NCBI GenBank assembly: GCA_021163525.1
Contig: JAGGTX010000045.1
Span: 1-6,369 of the forward strand
Origin: Caldifarciminota bacterium
GTDB lineage: Bacteria; Hydrothermota; UBA3072; B12-G15
Length of the DNA stretch: 6,369 nucleotides
Direction: 5' to 3'
The position numbers and the translations under genes are program-made. Shown in pieces: positions 5,822-6,369 of the stretch (the stretch's first letter is position 1; each line of letters starts with the position of its first letter). The notes under the pieces are model-generated. The model worked only from the letters and a program-made list of their open reading frames with translations, did no database searches and had not been told where the DNA came from.

Positions 5822-6369
5822 ATGCTTCTTAAAAACAGGAAATACAGGATAGACCCAAGGGACCTTGATTTAGAGGAGAGGACTGTATATATAGGCAGGG
5901 TTTCAAAGGTTGTTAAGGGTGGTAAGAGGTTCAAGTTCACTGCATGGGTTGTTGTGGGTGACAGGCATGGCCATGTTGGTATTGGACACGGAAAGGCACA
6001 GGAGGTTCCTGAGGCAGTGAGAAAGGCAAAGGAGAATGCAAGGAAGAACATCATAAAGATACCCATGTACGGAAACACGATACCGCATGGTATTACCTAT
6101 AAGTTTGGGGCGAGCAAGGTTATGCTGAAACCCGCCTCCCCTGGAACAGGTATCATTGCCTGTGACCCTGTGCGTGCAGTTATAGAACTTGGTGGAATAA
6201 GGGATATCCTCACAAAGTCTCTGGGTTCAAACAACACTGTGAATCTTGTGAAGGCAACATTCTTCGGGCTTATGAACATAAGAACCCCTGAGGAATATGC
6301 AAAAATGCGTGGGAAGGATATAAAGGAGATATTAAAAGGAAGAAGGAGGTACAGAGCAAGTGAAAATGT
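5822..6369 (+). CDS. rpsE: 30S ribosomal protein S5 (3' end outside window)
   Basis: An open frame from ATG 5822 runs to the right edge without a stop: 182 full codons plus two bases. S5 lies on the 30S solvent side near the mRNA entry and decoding centre, where accuracy and spectinomycin-resistance mutations map. The double-stranded RNA-binding fold covers about 20-85, with [20 protein letters not shown] (21-40) and the helix [16 protein letters not shown] (61-76). The C-terminal domain includes [18 protein letters not shown] (95-112), then [20 protein letters not shown] and [14 protein letters not shown] (133-146). GDRHGHVG (47-54) and ACDPVRA (113-119) differ from E. coli GDGNGRVG and AGGAMRA. 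After the region matching the E. coli C-terminus (RGKSVEEIL) there are at least ten extra residues, [10 protein letters not shown]. Identity is certain; length is unknown but above 182 residues. Confidence 0.98.
   Translation, partial: MLLKNRKYRIDPRDLDLEERTVYIGRVSKVVKGGKRFKFTAWVVVGDRHGHVGIGHGKAQEVPEAVRKAKENARKNIIKIPMYGNTIPHGITYKFGASKVMLKPASPGTGIIACDPVRAVIELGGIRDILTKSLGSNNTVNLVKATFFGLMNIRTPEEYAKMRGKDIKEILKGRRRYRASEN
6341..6350 (+). promoter_or_regulatory. Possible ribosome binding site for the gene after rpsE (expected rpmD, L30)
   Basis: AGAAGGAGGT within the rpsE tail is as good a Shine-Dalgarno as any in the window. A GTG at 6360-6362 (GTG AAA ATG) lies 10 bases from its core in another frame, and could begin the next gene overlapping rpsE. 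The same bases encode an Arg run in rpsE, so the match could be chance. The window ends too soon to decide. Confidence 0.4.

Noticed and set aside
1..6369. Intrinsic terminators, tRNA or small RNA genes, CRISPR repeats, insertion elements or a novel system
   Set aside because: Essentially every base lies in a recognised ribosomal-protein gene or a gap of at most 13 bases. I saw no GC hairpin followed by a T run, no direct-repeat array and no interruption of any gene.

Overview
This window is a gapless stretch of the conserved bacterial ribosomal-protein superoperon (the S10 and spc operons of E. coli terms). All genes lie on the + strand in the standard order: rplW (3' end only), rplB, rpsS, rplV, rpsC, rplP, rpmC, rpsQ, rplN, rplX, rplE, rpsN (zinc type, rpsZ), rpsH, rplF, rplR, and rpsE (open at the right edge). 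Each product is recognisable from family motifs. No frameshift, pseudogene, insertion element, RNA gene, CRISPR array or hidden novel system is visible.

Layout: positions 1-126 hold the L23 tail. 129-3064 carry the rest of the S10 half (L2, S19, L22, S3, L16, L29, S17). 3061-6369 carry the spc half (L14, L24, L5, S14, S8, L6, L18, S5). Junctions are extremely tight. Six neighbouring pairs overlap by 1 or 4 bases, and the largest gap is 13 bases, so no stretch of non-coding DNA could hold a terminator or a conventional promoter. rpsQ and rplN overlap by 4 bases exactly where E. coli separates the two operons. The whole block is therefore probably one translationally coupled transcript that begins left of the window and continues right of it. 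Most ribosome binding sites lie inside the end of the preceding gene. Three genes use non-ATG starts: TTG for rpsC and rplR, GTG for rpmC.

Organism: clearly bacterial, with Shine-Dalgarno translation, bacterial-type L2, S3, L16 and L6, and the bacterial gene order. The coding strand is very purine-rich. Arginine is mostly AGG/AGA and isoleucine often ATA, as in many thermophiles and some candidate phyla. S14 is the short four-cysteine form and L24 also carries a four-cysteine C-terminal motif. Wording in L2 ([20 protein letters not shown]), L5 ([10 protein letters not shown]) and L14 recalls the Bacteroidetes/Chlorobi (FCB) side of the tree and related uncultured lineages. This placement is from memory of family sequences and is low confidence.

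Together the products are core 30S proteins (S19, S3, S17, S14, S8, S5) and 50S proteins (L23, L2, L22, L16, L29, L14, L24, L5, L6, L18), made in step for ribosome assembly. The points worth a second look are small: the operon-boundary fusion, a strong Shine-Dalgarno motif inside the extended tail of rpsE that may serve the next gene, and unusual residues in L22, L2, L6, L29 and S5.
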